DNA of 64,000 nt from Sugiyamaella lignohabitans. Its lineage: Eukaryota; Ascomycota; Dipodascomycetes; Dipodascales; Trichomonascaceae. Positions 8,021 through 18,656 of this stretch are shown one piece after another (within the stretch, counting starts at the first letter, position 1; each line of letters starts with the position of its first letter). A program made the translations under genes and the position numbers. The stretch lies in NCBI RefSeq assembly GCF_001640025.1, contig NC_031673.1, positions 806,001-870,000 on the forward strand, read 5' to 3'. The notes below the pieces were generated by a model that saw only the letters and a list, made by a program, of their open reading frames with translations, ran no database searches and was not told the origin of the DNA.

Positions 8021-10618
8021 ATTTAATTATGTGCGTGAAATCACCCTGACATTTTTAGACAGTTCCTGATGATTACATCTTTGACCCTATTAATGGCTAC
8101 CTGTAAGGCATAACCAACTTGAGGGTCATTTATTATGTTAGAACATCCTCCTGCTCTCAGCAGCACACTTTCTTCGTTGTTGCTTTTTTAATCTTACGTG
8201 AAATCTCTTCAGTCGTGGAAAGTAAAACTTAACTAGTTTTAGTTGAAGTGGAAGTGGAAGTGGTAGACATCGCTATTTCTATGTATTGTCTTCCTACTTC
8301 GACATATAGGGTTGGACAGAATACATATAATATATGGTATACTCTACTAAACAGTATTACAGTTGTCATGTTTGGAATAGTCAGAAATAATAGTAGAGAA
8401 TTTTTTTTTTTTTCTATACCTTGCCATACACACCACCAGCTAAGAACGAACAGGTGTTTGTATATGATATAGAGATCATATAGATGTTTGCATTTCGTTA
8501 TGCTCTGAAGCTACTCTTATGTGAGCCAAATGCAGGGTAAACTCATAAGACATTAAAAACTTGTGTTAGCAAAATTTCTTAAGAGTAAATGGATAAATGT
8601 TTTGGAGACGCCAGGGAAGATGGAGTAATGGTCTGCATGTGATGTGATGAAAGGCTGAGGTCTGGTCTATATATAGTGAACGTTATCATGCATGACGCAG
8701 GTCGATCAGGGGTACGTACACCTAAATATAGTAGACTAGACACCTCTGTTCAGAGTATCTTTGGAAATACAGACTTGGGTATATTACTGATAAATCTGAA
8801 GTATGACTCTCGCGTGTAGGCACTCTATCTTTTTGGATTGATATAATTGTTCCACCTGCCTTCCGAGCCCAACATCGCCATCTTCGAATCAGGTACAAAC
8901 TCAGAGAAGCTCGCGAAGCGAGCACAACCAGGTCCGGGCGGAGCCCGGCCGCCGGAGGCATGCCCACCCGGAAACCAGAACCTCCCCCCTAGAATCTAAT
9001 TTAATAATTTAGGTACATTGAAGTGGCATTGTATTTGGATTTTGAATTAACTAAACAAAATATAAGAATATTTGACAGAAACTCTGAGCTTTGGTGACTA
9101 CTGTCTTTGATGCTTTTACAGAGTCATCTGCAATGATCAATCCAACTTATTCCATTGTACTACTTTACTGCTAGTCAACCTTCTCCAGTAGTTGCTGGAG
9201 TCTAATGTTCTAGGCCATCTAAGCTGATACGAATGTGTATGTCCCGTTCCGTTTAAAAAAATCTAATAAGCCTGTTGAAAAGGTTCTTTTGTTTCCAGAA
9301 TAGTCCTTGCAAACGCCAGTCGCGACGAGAAATCATGTTCTATTACCCACCCCCAACTCATAACCATTTTAGACCCACCCACAATATGCTATACCTGAAT
9401 CGTATCTGTAAGAGGTAGTTTATATAGCGATTTGCGTAAGACCAGAGCCAGAAGTTAATACAGGAACTGGGAACTCGGTCGCTGTTATAGAATGAAATGC
9501 TAGTGATGTTTCAGGTTGACAAGTTGTCTGAGATACTAGTACTTGCAAGGACTATGGGAATCAACGATTCATTTCTTGAAAAAAAATAAAAACTAATCCT
9601 GGCTGACAAGGTAACTACGGCATTTTAAGACTAGTAAGTTATGAGACAAATGCCCAACTCCCATCTCTAAAAGCACGTCCCCATTCTACTCGCGTGACGA
9701 TATCAACAGATCGACAGTATGGCACCACTGCCAAAAAAATAGCAAATGGCAAATGTGGCCAACCTTTATCCGAAATGTATGTAATCTAAAAAATAAAAGA
9801 TATCTTTGGAAGATTCAAGACAACAGCAAGTTTCTTATATTCTGCTGATAATTGATAAATTATTGATACTAATAAATTTTAGAGGTGAAAGTTGGGTCAA
9901 TATCGACTGGTCCAGGGGTTGCTCAAAATATGTCAATTACGCATAGCCTCCCCACAGCCTCGCTTGCGCGTCAGTAGTCCTAATTTCGGTTTAATCCATC
10001 ACCACTTACCTCGTTGACAATCTTTTATGTGCGTTTGACATCATTAAACTTTGTTACTTTTTTTTTGCCGTCAATAATATTTTTGGTTAGTAAGTTTTTT
10101 ATTTTTATTTTCACTTGTCAGTGTACCTGAGTGCCAGCCCCATTGGCTACTTGAGACTTCAGAGTTGTAATCATCTGACTTTGCTTGTCTGGAGCGGCTT
10201 TTACACTACATTCAGGAACTGTCTGACTTCATTTTTATTAGGAATTGAACTGACCTTTAGTCTCTAGTTGAGTTGAAATTGGACTTTAGTTGTTAATTTC
10301 ACTTGTACAGGACAGTTTGTCGCTGGATATTACTATCAACGAAGAATTGGTAACCTGTCTACTCCGTATTATTTTGGTTGCTTTAGTTAAAGGACAGGTT
10401 CACGTTCAAGGTATTTACGATACATCGTTTCAACTATTTCAACCTGTTTAAACCTGCCTTTGGTTGATACAAATAATCGTTTATCGTGATTTGATCTGAT
10501 TTTGGTTCAATTTTTGGTTTGATTTTATTTGATTTTGGTTTGTTTGGTTTGACTTATTTTTGGTGAGATTGGCTTAATTAAAGCTTGGTTCATTTCGACG
10601 CTGTGAAGTACATTAAAA
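8021..10618. other. Long AT-rich intergenic region, one solo element
   Basis: 2.6 kb between two divergent genes, without an ORF I can support. It holds a solo foldback arm at 8909-8960 and T-rich tracts in the last 600 bp, which are probably the promoter and leader of the RhoGAP gene. I looked for tRNA B boxes and for snRNA 5' and loop motifs and found none. A non-coding RNA or an origin cannot be excluded. Confidence 0.5.
8909..8960 (-). repeat. Foldback element, solo R-C arm
   Basis: GCTCGCGAAGCGAGC hairpin, CGGGCGGAGCCCG hairpin, CCGCCGGAGGCA end. Both stems differ from the common form by changes that keep pairing. Confidence 0.88.
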
Positions 10619-12925
10619 ATGGACTCGTCTAATACACCTGCTGCCAACAATGGCAGGTCAGCATCCAATGGAAGCAGATTATCTAATAATACCACCACTA
10701 GTTCTGACGAGGGTGATAGCAATGTTAGCAACAATGCCCCATCAACAGCACCTACTGGTTCGGCTTTAACTGGCCCTCCTATCACAGGTCCTGGTATTAG
10801 AAAAACAAGTACGGTTTCAACTATTGGTGGAGGAACCGGTGGTAGTACTAGTGCCGGTCCTGCTTCGTCTATTGCACCTACCACAACTACTTTTAATTCT
10901 AGTGATACTGCAACTACCTATTCACTTCCTCAACCTGCTTCGTCCAGCTATCTCCTGGAAGATGCAAGACTTCGTGAGATCCTTATGTCAGATGTTGGTA
11001 CTGAAGCTTTGTTGAAACGTTTAAAGCAGAGCATTCATGCTGCTAAGGAATTGTCTTCGTTCCTCAAAAAGTCGTCGAACCTCGAAAATGAACACATGGG
11101 CCAGGTGCGTAAACTAGCCAGTTCTGCAATTTCCGAATTTGCTAAACCTGAATACCGTCAAGGAACATTTGCTGGCCAATTGAATCAACTAATCAAGGTC
11201 AATGAACGATCTTGTGACGCTGCTCGTTCGTTTACTACTGCCCTGGTGACAATGCAAAAAGAACTGGCTAATCTCAGTGCTACTGTAGATAAATCGCGAA
11301 AATCTATAAAGGAAAGTGCTCTTCGTCATGAAAGACAATTACTTGAAGCCGAACAACAGGCTGAAAAGGCAAAGTCAAAGTACGACTCGTTGGCAGAAGA
11401 ATTTGATAAAGTTCGTACTGGAGATCCTACTAAGAACAAGTTTGGATTCATGCACTCGAAAGGCGCTCAGCATGAAGAGGAGCTGCACAAAAAAGTCCAA
11501 ACAGCAGAGTCCGATTATAAACAAAAAGTTGAAAATGCTCAGCGTCTCAGAAGCGAACAGATCAATAAGAATCGTCCTGCAGCTATCAAACAACTAAAAG
11601 ATTTAATTCTTGAATGTGACTCTGCAATGTCTTTTCAATTACAGAAATATGCCAATCTTCATGAGATTCTCGCTCTTAATAGAGGTTTTATTGTAGCTCC
11701 CTTGAAGCCCAATGGTGCCGCTAATGGAAACTTGACAATGAAGGAGATGGCTGCTAAAATCGATAATGAGCTTGATTTATACAATTATGTTATTGGCGTT
11801 CCCAAGACAGTTAGCAGGCTCAATAGACCATTGGTCCAATTCCAACGCCATTCGACCCTTGCTGGAGCCTACCCAACTGGATCTATTGGCAACACGACCT
11901 CGTCAGTTCCACAATCGTTCCAAAACAATACTACTTCTCCACCTCCACCTATTTCAAAAGCACCAGGAGCTGGTATTGGAGGCACTGTTGGTGCTGGTAT
12001 TGGAGCCGGTGTTGGAGCTGGGGCTGGTCTCGCAGCTGGATTGGCATCTGGACCAAATGGACCAGGTTCTGCTGGTGCTGGTGCTGGTGCTCCAACCGCA
12101 CCAGCTGCGTTGAATTCACATACCGCGATTGGACCCAGTCCTGTTCTGCCACCAGTAGCAACCTCCGAACCTTTCAGTGTGTATCCCGGCAATGACACAA
12201 TCTCACCGAGTTCGACCATTGAAACTCAAGCAGTGTCTACAACGGCATCTAATTTTGACACTTCTGCCGGACCAGTGCCTACTGTGGGTCAACCAGGTTC
12301 CGGATATCCTCCTGGTACTGTACATTCGCGGCCCTCGTTCGGTACTCCTCTTGATGTTCTTCTCGATTATGAAGAGGCTACTGTTCCACGGGTTGTATTC
12401 CAATGTATTCAAGCAGTGGATAATTTCGGTCTCGAAGTCGAGGGAATCTATCGAACCAGTGGAAACAACAACCAAGTACAGGAGATTAAACGACTGTTTG
12501 ATTTAGATGCCGCATCTGTGGATCTGTTACATCCTACACACGGACTAAATGACATCCACAGCGTAGCGGGCGCACTCAAACTGTATTTCCGCGAGTTGCC
12601 AGACCCACTTCTCACCGGACAGTTCCACGACGAGTTTGTCGCTGCTGCCAAACTCCCAGCTGGCGACGAACGCCGCGATGGCGTGCACCGCATTGTAAAC
12701 GAGCTTCCCGACCCCAACTACACGACGCTGCGACATCTGATATTCCATCTGTACCGGGTCCAAACACGGGAAGCCAGCAACCGCATGTCCATCAGCAACC
12801 TGGCTATCGTCTGGGGCCCAACTCTAATGTCCTCGAGCCTTAACAACCCCGAAGACATGGCCCTCGAGGCCAGCGTTATCGAGACCATTCTCGTCAACGC
12901 ATACACCATCTTTGACGCTGACTAA
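10619..12925 (+). CDS. RGD1: F-BAR/RhoGAP protein, Rgd1-like
   Basis: GTPase-activating protein for Rho GTPases (Rho3/Rho4 in S. cerevisiae Rgd1), acting at the plasma membrane in polarity and wall-integrity signalling. The 768-residue protein has a Ser/Thr/Asn-rich N-terminus, an F-BAR coiled-coil region at about 110-400 (LRKL/SSFLKKSSNLENEHM segment; long Lys/Glu helices), a Gly/Ala/Pro-rich linker at about 420-560, and a C-terminal RhoGAP domain from about 574 (FGTPLDVLLDYEE). The catalytic arginine finger is in EGIYRTSG, and the fold continues with LKLYFRELPDPLL and NLAIVWGPTLM. This domain order is that of Rgd1. The ATG at 10619 is the first in frame. It converges on the cullin-4 gene across a full foldback element. 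Confidence 0.92.
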   Translation: MDSSNTPAANNGRSASNGSRLSNNTTTSSDEGDSNVSNNAPSTAPTGSALTGPPITGPGIRKTSTVSTIGGGTGGSTSAGPASSIAPTTTTFNSSDTATTYSLPQPASSSYLLEDARLREILMSDVGTEALLKRLKQSIHAAKELSSFLKKSSNLENEHMGQVRKLASSAISEFAKPEYRQGTFAGQLNQLIKVNERSCDAARSFTTALVTMQKELANLSATVDKSRKSIKESALRHERQLLEAEQQAEKAKSKYDSLAEEFDKVRTGDPTKNKFGFMHSKGAQHEEELHKKVQTAESDYKQKVENAQRLRSEQINKNRPAAIKQLKDLILECDSAMSFQLQKYANLHEILALNRGFIVAPLKPNGAANGNLTMKEMAAKIDNELDLYNYVIGVPKTVSRLNRPLVQFQRHSTLAGAYPTGSIGNTTSSVPQSFQNNTTSPPPPISKAPGAGIGGTVGAGIGAGVGAGAGLAAGLASGPNGPGSAGAGAGAPTAPAALNSHTAIGPSPVLPPVATSEPFSVYPGNDTISPSSTIETQAVSTTASNFDTSAGPVPTVGQPGSGYPPGTVHSRPSFGTPLDVLLDYEEATVPRVVFQCIQAVDNFGLEVEGIYRTSGNNNQVQEIKRLFDLDAASVDLLHPTHGLNDIHSVAGALKLYFRELPDPLLTGQFHDEFVAAAKLPAGDERRDGVHRIVNELPDPNYTTLRHLIFHLYRVQTREASNRMSISNLAIVWGPTLMSSSLNNPEDMALEASVIETILVNAYTIFDAD

Positions 12926-12969
12926 GCTCTAATATACTGTATTAATAGTCCAGCTCGTGGTCGGGGTGC

Positions 12970-13108
12970 TGCCTCCGGCGGCTGGGGCGCGGCCCCGGAC
13001 CCCGTGGCTCCTCTCGCTCTGCTCGAGTCGTTTTCGTCGACGGTCCCAGCCATCTCCTGCGAAGCAGGAGCCACGGGGTCTGGGGCGGAGCCCCAGCCGC
13101 CGGAGGCA
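12970..13108 (+). repeat. Full-length foldback element (A/B), convergent 3' interval
   Basis: F-A arm 12970-13030, spacer containing GTCGACGGTCCCAGCC, R-B arm 13054-13108; 139 bp. It lies 44 bp after the RhoGAP stop and 34 bp after the cullin stop, so both mRNAs should contain part of it. Confidence 0.93.
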
Positions 13109-13142
13109 TGGCCCCCCAAGCTCTAGAAATAAATAAATTGGG

Positions 13143-15929
13143 TCATACGTAGATGTAGGTGTCAGTGTTGTCGACACGCTCGAGGTACTCGCGCTCGAGC
13201 AGTTTCTCGATGTTCTTTTTGATATCTTGGACATTGGGGAGCCCACGTTCTTTGATCTGGTCGATGGTTTGTTGCACGAGCTCGACGTGCTTGAGTTTCT
13301 TGCGGGCTTTCATGAGTCGGATGATGGCGGCTTGGATCTCCATTTGTCGGTCTCGGTTGACGTCCTCGTGGATCTTTTTGGCTTCTTTAGGGCCGGCTTC
13401 GGCAGCTGCAATCTGACTGACCTTGATCTTGTATACAGGACTGGAGAACTCGAGGTTCACTTTGAACGTGTCGTTTTCATCTACTTCTCGTGTTGCAGGG
13501 TCTTTGACTAGAATCCTCACTTTACCACATGCTAAACTTTGTAGTGTTCTCCTCAAAGTCGAGTCATCCAACTGTGTAGATTGTTTCATTTGTGAATACG
13601 AAACTTGCTCGTCGGTGGTCACTCCGTCTTTAAATGTGTTGAATTGTAGCAGGACAACCGCTTGAATGAGGTTAAGAACAAGTTCTTTCGTTCCCCGTGG
13701 GAAGTTGGCCTTGACAATACAGTTTCCAAGACCATGCTGCCAGCTTAACTTACGGCGGGCTTTGCCGGCAAGATAATATTTTTCAAACTCTTTCTCATAC
13801 TCAACCAAAGCCGGTGGTAGAACAATTTTAGTCTCTGGCAATGTTGGCCAGTGGCCCTGAGTCAGAATATTAGCATTGAAAGCAATAGACTTGACTTTGG
13901 ATGACTTAGCTTGTTCCCGGAATTCTGTGGCATAAGTTTTAGACAGCTCCATATCTTTTATCATAGTTTCAAGCCGAGACGTAAACGACGGACCACATTC
14001 CACCTTTAATTTCGAAATCATCGACTTCTCGAAATCTAGACCACCAGACTTTGACTGCAGTAGTCGTTTGGCAAAGTCCTTTTTGTAGAACGCTTCAAAC
14101 ACATCCTTTCCTTGAACACATCTAAAAATGAGAATCAGCTCATCGAACTTTTCATCCAGTTCTTTCTCGGAACATGCTTTAATGCCGGATCTCAACAGCT
14201 CATCGGCATACTTGGCAAGCTTTTCAGCCACCATTCCAGACCGATCTTTATTAAGGAACTCCGCAAATGCCCGTCTAAAAGCATCTTCATAATTCGAATC
14301 CACCAATTCATAGGGCTCGGGAAATTTCGTACCACGCCTCACAATTTCTAGACATCTATGGTATAACTCAAGTAGACTGAGAATTAGATTGGACCCACCT
14401 TTCTTAGTTGACTTGGCCGAGTTGTTTTCGAGAACGCTTGTGCCTTCATTTATGACATAACCTCTGAAAGCAGCCAGCAGCTCTGTATCGAGGTCCAGCT
14501 CTCGTGAAAACGTATACAGACTCTGAAATCTCTCATAATCAGTCTTGTCTAATAACACCTTCAAATTTGCAAATACATCTTTGTACCGTGATTTTAACAG
14601 CAGGGCTTTCATGTTATCGACCATAGTGCTAATAAACTTAGTAGAAAAGTTGAGCGACTCGCCTAGTCTCTGCTCAATTGTTATCTGATTAAGCAGCATG
14701 TCTACAAACGACTCGATCCCGATTGTTTTGATATCAATGTCTTTATTAGTCAATTCTTTTGCCGAAGAAAGAATCTCGTTTTCGAGAAGTGAACGGTCAT
14801 CTTTGAACGAAGCCAACATTCTACTGATATTCTCAACAACAGAAAGTTCAGACTGCAACGAAACTCGATACGAGTTTACAATTTGAGAAATACTGGTTAA
14901 AATAATAGTGTTGAACACATCATCCTGCAATATGAGCTTGGAGAACCAGTCGACTCCTGTATCCCAAATTGGCTTCTTCTTGTTTTGCGGTGGTAGCAAA
15001 TATGCTCTATCCAGATAGAAAAATATATTTCGAACCAGAATTATTTTCTGTGACCATGACTTCCAAAGTCTATCTAGAGCCCTTAAAAATGGATACAAAT
15101 GCGACACAGCTTGAGCATCTGGAGTATTGGTATCAAGTAGAGAATGTGCAGATGAGTTTGAAGAAGCAGAAGCTGATGACAATTCAGAGTCTAAACCGAA
15201 CATTGGCCGGACTAGAGGATGTGCGGTCAAGCTTTCCAGGTGCGGTTGCAACACGTCAGGAAGCTTTTTTGCATACTTTTCAATCGTGTTCAAACACAAA
15301 TCAGCGAGAATAGCCGCTTTATTGTATCGATACAAGTTTTCAACACCACGATATAGTTCCTCCTGAGAGATCCCTCTAGAGTCAGGTATCAACTCGGACT
15401 TGTCAATTCCCGCTACACCAACCAGTCCGGGGCTTAAAATATCCTCTAGAGCCGTTTTAAGCTTTTCCATAGTTTCTTCATAGTACTTTGTTGCAGCATC
15501 AGAAGACATTTTTCTAGCCCTTCCACTGCCTGATATAGGTTCTTTTCCCTTACCATTATCATTGCCAGTGGAAGAATCATCACTAGTGGTACTAGAGCTT
15601 TTAATAACTAGACGACGAGTGGTTTGGGGCTTAGCACGGCCATAAAGCAACCGATTACCAACAATAGCATTCTGAAGCTTTCGAGAGTTGTTGATGCTTG
15701 ATTGGTTGCTAATCGGTAAGTCCGGACCAGGGAATGATGACTGCATTTCGAACAATGGAGAACTTGATCCAGAACCCGATCCAGGAAGTGAAGTAGATGA
15801 TGTCGGTAAATCTGTAGACGTCCTTATGTTTGCAGCTTTAGCATAGACCTTTCCAGAAGACGATGTCTTTTTTAAAGAATTAGGTGACGACGACGGCGAC
15901 CACAGAGATGAGGCCTTCCTTTTCGGCAT
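13143..15929 (-). CDS. CUL4: Cullin, Cul4 type
   Basis: Scaffold of a cullin-RING E3 ubiquitin ligase. The 928-residue protein has an N-terminal extension of about 150 residues starting with a basic KRKAS cluster (nuclear-type, as in Cul4), then the three cullin repeats. ELYRGVENLYRYNKAAIL and LDRLWKSW...RNIFFYLDRAYLLPPQ...IWDTGVDWF match Cul4 rather than Cul1 or Cul3. The cullin homology domain follows (GHWPTLPETKIVLPP). At the C-terminus the winged-helix motif AAIIRLMKARKKLKH holds the neddylation lysine (around residue 870), and the protein ends EYLERVDNTDTYIYV. I chose the ATG at 15929; an upstream in-frame TTG is not a plausible start. S. cerevisiae has only the diverged Rtt101, so a canonical Cul4 points to an early-branching yeast. 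Confidence 0.93.
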   Translation of the reverse strand: MPKRKASSLWSPSSSPNSLKKTSSSGKVYAKAANIRTSTDLPTSSTSLPGSGSGSSSPLFEMQSSFPGPDLPISNQSSINNSRKLQNAIVGNRLLYGRAKPQTTRRLVIKSSSTTSDDSSTGNDNGKGKEPISGSGRARKMSSDAATKYYEETMEKLKTALEDILSPGLVGVAGIDKSELIPDSRGISQEELYRGVENLYRYNKAAILADLCLNTIEKYAKKLPDVLQPHLESLTAHPLVRPMFGLDSELSSASASSNSSAHSLLDTNTPDAQAVSHLYPFLRALDRLWKSWSQKIILVRNIFFYLDRAYLLPPQNKKKPIWDTGVDWFSKLILQDDVFNTIILTSISQIVNSYRVSLQSELSVVENISRMLASFKDDRSLLENEILSSAKELTNKDIDIKTIGIESFVDMLLNQITIEQRLGESLNFSTKFISTMVDNMKALLLKSRYKDVFANLKVLLDKTDYERFQSLYTFSRELDLDTELLAAFRGYVINEGTSVLENNSAKSTKKGGSNLILSLLELYHRCLEIVRRGTKFPEPYELVDSNYEDAFRRAFAEFLNKDRSGMVAEKLAKYADELLRSGIKACSEKELDEKFDELILIFRCVQGKDVFEAFYKKDFAKRLLQSKSGGLDFEKSMISKLKVECGPSFTSRLETMIKDMELSKTYATEFREQAKSSKVKSIAFNANILTQGHWPTLPETKIVLPPALVEYEKEFEKYYLAGKARRKLSWQHGLGNCIVKANFPRGTKELVLNLIQAVVLLQFNTFKDGVTTDEQVSYSQMKQSTQLDDSTLRRTLQSLACGKVRILVKDPATREVDENDTFKVNLEFSSPVYKIKVSQIAAAEAGPKEAKKIHEDVNRDRQMEIQAAIIRLMKARKKLKHVELVQQTIDQIKERGLPNVQDIKKNIEKLLEREYLERVDNTDTYIYV

Positions 15930-16345
15930 CAAAAGGGGTGTAATAAGAATATACTAATAAGCAATGCCAGGCCAACACTACTCAGTAATATAGATACACC
16001 ACTCAGAAACGCCAATTTCGATCTAAACACAGGTTAAATTATGAGTTTTTCAGGTTATGTAAACGATGATTCGTATACAATGTAAAGAACTTGAATAAAT
16101 TAGGTTCCAATATCCCAATTCCTATTCATGGACTCCTTATTTAATCCTTATTAAACCAGTCAGGTAATCAGGATGGAAGTTCCGCCCCAGATAAACAGAT
16201 AACGGCTGCAGTAGCCGCTTCAGCGGCCGTTATCCGCACGGCTGTGATTATAAATATAAATCGAGATGTGTGAAATATGATTTCATTCCAGAACCATAAC
16301 ATCAGAAAAGTGCCAATAGGATATTAAACCGGCAAAAATTAGACA
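15930..16345. promoter_or_regulatory. Divergent promoter, cullin-4 / U2AF small subunit
   Basis: 416 bp, AT-rich, no element. A short GC-rich inverted sequence (AACGGCTGCAG...GCGGCCGTTATC, 16201-16236) sits near the middle. No other feature seen. Confidence 0.5.
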
Positions 16346-17261
16346 ATGGCATCGCGATTAGCGTCAATCTACGGCACAGAACAGGACAAAGTCAACTGGT
16401 AAGTAACGAGACTCAACTCAGGGTTCTCTTTTGTCTCCTTTTCATGGGTCTACAGGAGGTTTGGTCTCAAGCCTGATTCTCATGTTCTCAGGATGACATA
16501 AGGATTTCGCACCGACTCGAGCGAAGCGAGAGGAGCAGTGGGGTCTGGGGCGCAGCCCCAGCCGCCGGAGGCAGTCCTCGGACCGTAGTTCCTGACGGGA
16601 TGAGTGTTCAGGTACTCAGGAAGGACCCAAGAACAGCCAAGGAAAGATGCTATTGAAGTAGGGAATCGAATACTAACAGAAATACAGCTCGTTCTACTAT
16701 AAAATAGGAGCATGTCGACACGGTGACAAGTGCTCGAGGAAGCATATAAAGCCAGTGTACAGTCAGACAGTCATGTGTCCCAACCTGTATCCAAATCCAG
16801 ATCTACTGAGCAGGGTGCCATTATCAGAAAACGAGAAACAAGAGCGGTTTGATGCGTTCTACGAGGATTTCTTCTGTGAAGCATCACTAATAGGAAAATT
16901 AGAAGAGGTCGTGGTATGTGAGAATAACAACGAGCATCTCATGGGCAACGTATATGCACGATTTTCATACGAAGAAGATGCACAAAAAGCGCGAGATATC
17001 TTTAATAGTCGATGGTACGGGGGTCGACCAGTTTATTGTGAACTGAGCCCTGTCACAGATTTCCAAGAAGCCTGCTGTCGTCAGTACGACGTAGGCCAGT
17101 GCTCGCGTGGAGGACACTGTAATTTCATCCATGCCCGCCGACCAACGCGGTCTCTGCTTAAAGAGCTGAAAGACTCGCAAAGAAAGTACCGACTTCTGAA
17201 GGGTCTAGACGACTCGGACGACGAATCGCCCTCGCCAGACAGACGGAGGCGCCGCTACTAG
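16346..17261 (+). CDS. U2AF small subunit (U2AF35/23), one intron
   Basis: Recognises the 3' splice-site AG as a heterodimer with U2AF large subunit. Exons 16346-16398 and 16688-17261; intron 16399-16687 (289 bp) with donor GTAAGT, branch TACTAAC at 16671-16677 and acceptor ATACAG. The spliced product is 208 residues: MASRLASIYGTEQDKVN, then the first CCCH zinc finger (CSFYYKIGACRHGDKC...H, split by the intron at its first Cys), the UHM/RRM-like domain (GNVYARFSYEEDAQKA, RWYGGRPVYCELSPVTDF), and the second finger CCRQYDVGQCSRGGHCNFIH. The tail is short (RRRRRY) and lacks a real RS domain. The intron carries a solo foldback arm. S. cerevisiae has lost this gene. Confidence 0.95.
16513..16573 (-). 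repeat. Foldback element, solo R-A arm inside the U2AF intron
   Basis: CGACTCGAGCGAAGCGAG hairpin, GGGGCGCAGCCCC hairpin, CCGCCGGAGGCA end. It lies between donor and branch point. Confidence 0.92.
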
Positions 17262-17654
17262 CGACCGACAATGTTTATATATGTAAACTATTTATTTATT
17301 AAACTGTAATATATTACATTAACGTCTTATCTCACTCACTCACACCACCGCCACGCATCCTGCTACTCCTCTCGCTTCCCACTGCTCCAGGCACTATTTT
17401 GGGGCCAACTTTCCTGGAATTCCTAGTTCAGGTTCAGCACTCAGTCCGCCAACCATGCCCTCTCAGCGGTCAGTCAAAACCTGTCCCCTCCGATCACTTC
17501 TGGGAACCATATTCTTCGCGAGCCTGACTGGCCCGGGTAGATCGCCCACTGGTACCTGCATGCTGCATATGCACAATCAACCTCTAACGCCAGATCTAAC
17601 GGTCTCTACCTGGACCACTGACAACCACCTCACCTCCAAGACTGGGGTTGAGCC

Positions 17655-17793
17655 TGCCTCCGGCGGCTGGGGCTCCGCCCCAGACCCTGGTTGCTCCTCT
17701 CGCTGCGCTCGAGTCGTTTCGTGACGGTCCCAGTCATCTCCTGCGAAGCAGGAGCAACCAGGGTCTGGGGCGGAGCCCCAGCCGCCGGAGGCA
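17655..17793 (+). repeat. Full-length foldback element (A/B), convergent 3' interval
   Basis: F-A 17655-17716, R-B 17738-17793. It lies 44 bp after the STE14 stop and about 390 bp after the U2AF stop. The A-hairpin loop is GCTGCGC rather than GCTTCGC. Confidence 0.93.
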
Positions 17794-17837
17794 TCTGGCA
17801 TGAAAAGTGTATTACAATTAAGACCCGAGGTACAGGT

Positions 17838-18656
17838 CTATCTAATGAAAGGCAGTTTGGTGGAGGTGGTCCGTTTGTAGTCGCGGTACTTGTCGCCGAA
17901 GAACTGCACGAGATGGCGCTCTTCGTCGACGATGCGGTCGTGGAAAAAGCGCCACAGCACCACCACAAACCCGACAGTGCACACGGGGTTCAGTACAAAC
18001 AGCTGCAGACCAACTGCCCAGTAGAAGAACCCGAAGTACGAGGGATGGCGCGAAAAGCTGTATATGCCAGTCTGCACCAGTGTGTGCTCGGGCTGTCTCT
18101 CTCGTTGAATGACGTGGTTAAAATTCGACGACGCTTGAATCATAGCCATCGACCGCACAACCTGACCTGCAACAGCCAGAACTAGCCCGATGGTGGATAT
18201 TAAACTGTGTTTCTTCCATTGGGGAAAGAAAATGCTTTCAATTGCGGCCTCTACCAAAGCTGCTGCATGGGCTATAATATATGAGCTGCCGTTATTAAAC
18301 AGAAAAGCTGAGTCACGTTAGTTCTCTTTTCAATGCCCAAATCACAGCCAGTTTTCATATTTAGACCCTGTGAAAAGACAATACTTACAGTCTACAGACA
18401 CAGCATTCGGGTTGTACCGAGCAGTAACGTAGTATTCCAGAAAATGGAACAGCGACAGAGCTGTTAAGTACAATGGAAACTGTGGATACGAGTGTGGATA
18501 CACCAATGCCAGAGAAACTCCTAATGTAAAAACGATGCCTAATCCGGCCGAAATAGCTGCTACTTTGGCCTCGTACGAGGCAGACGGGTCCGTCGTCAGG
18601 CCCGATAAATGGTGTCGAGGCACCTCTCTATTAATTTGGATATTCTCGCTCCCCAT
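17838..18656 (-). CDS. STE14: Isoprenylcysteine carboxyl methyltransferase, one intron
   Basis: ER-membrane enzyme that methylates the prenylated C-terminal cysteine of CaaX proteins such as Ras and fungal a-factor. Exons (minus strand) 18656-18389 and 18307-17838; intron 18308-18388 (81 bp), donor GTAAGT, branch AACTAAC, acceptor CTCAG. The product is 245 residues, as expected for the family. Several hydrophobic segments precede the conserved C-terminal region: NFNHVIQRERQPEHTLVQTGIY, the SFSRHPSYFGFF motif (cofactor binding), and DEERHLVQFFGDKYRDY. The start is the ATG at 18656; an upstream in-frame GTG is rejected. The intron has no foldback arm. A likely substrate, Ras2, is encoded about 5 kb away. 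Confidence 0.95.
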
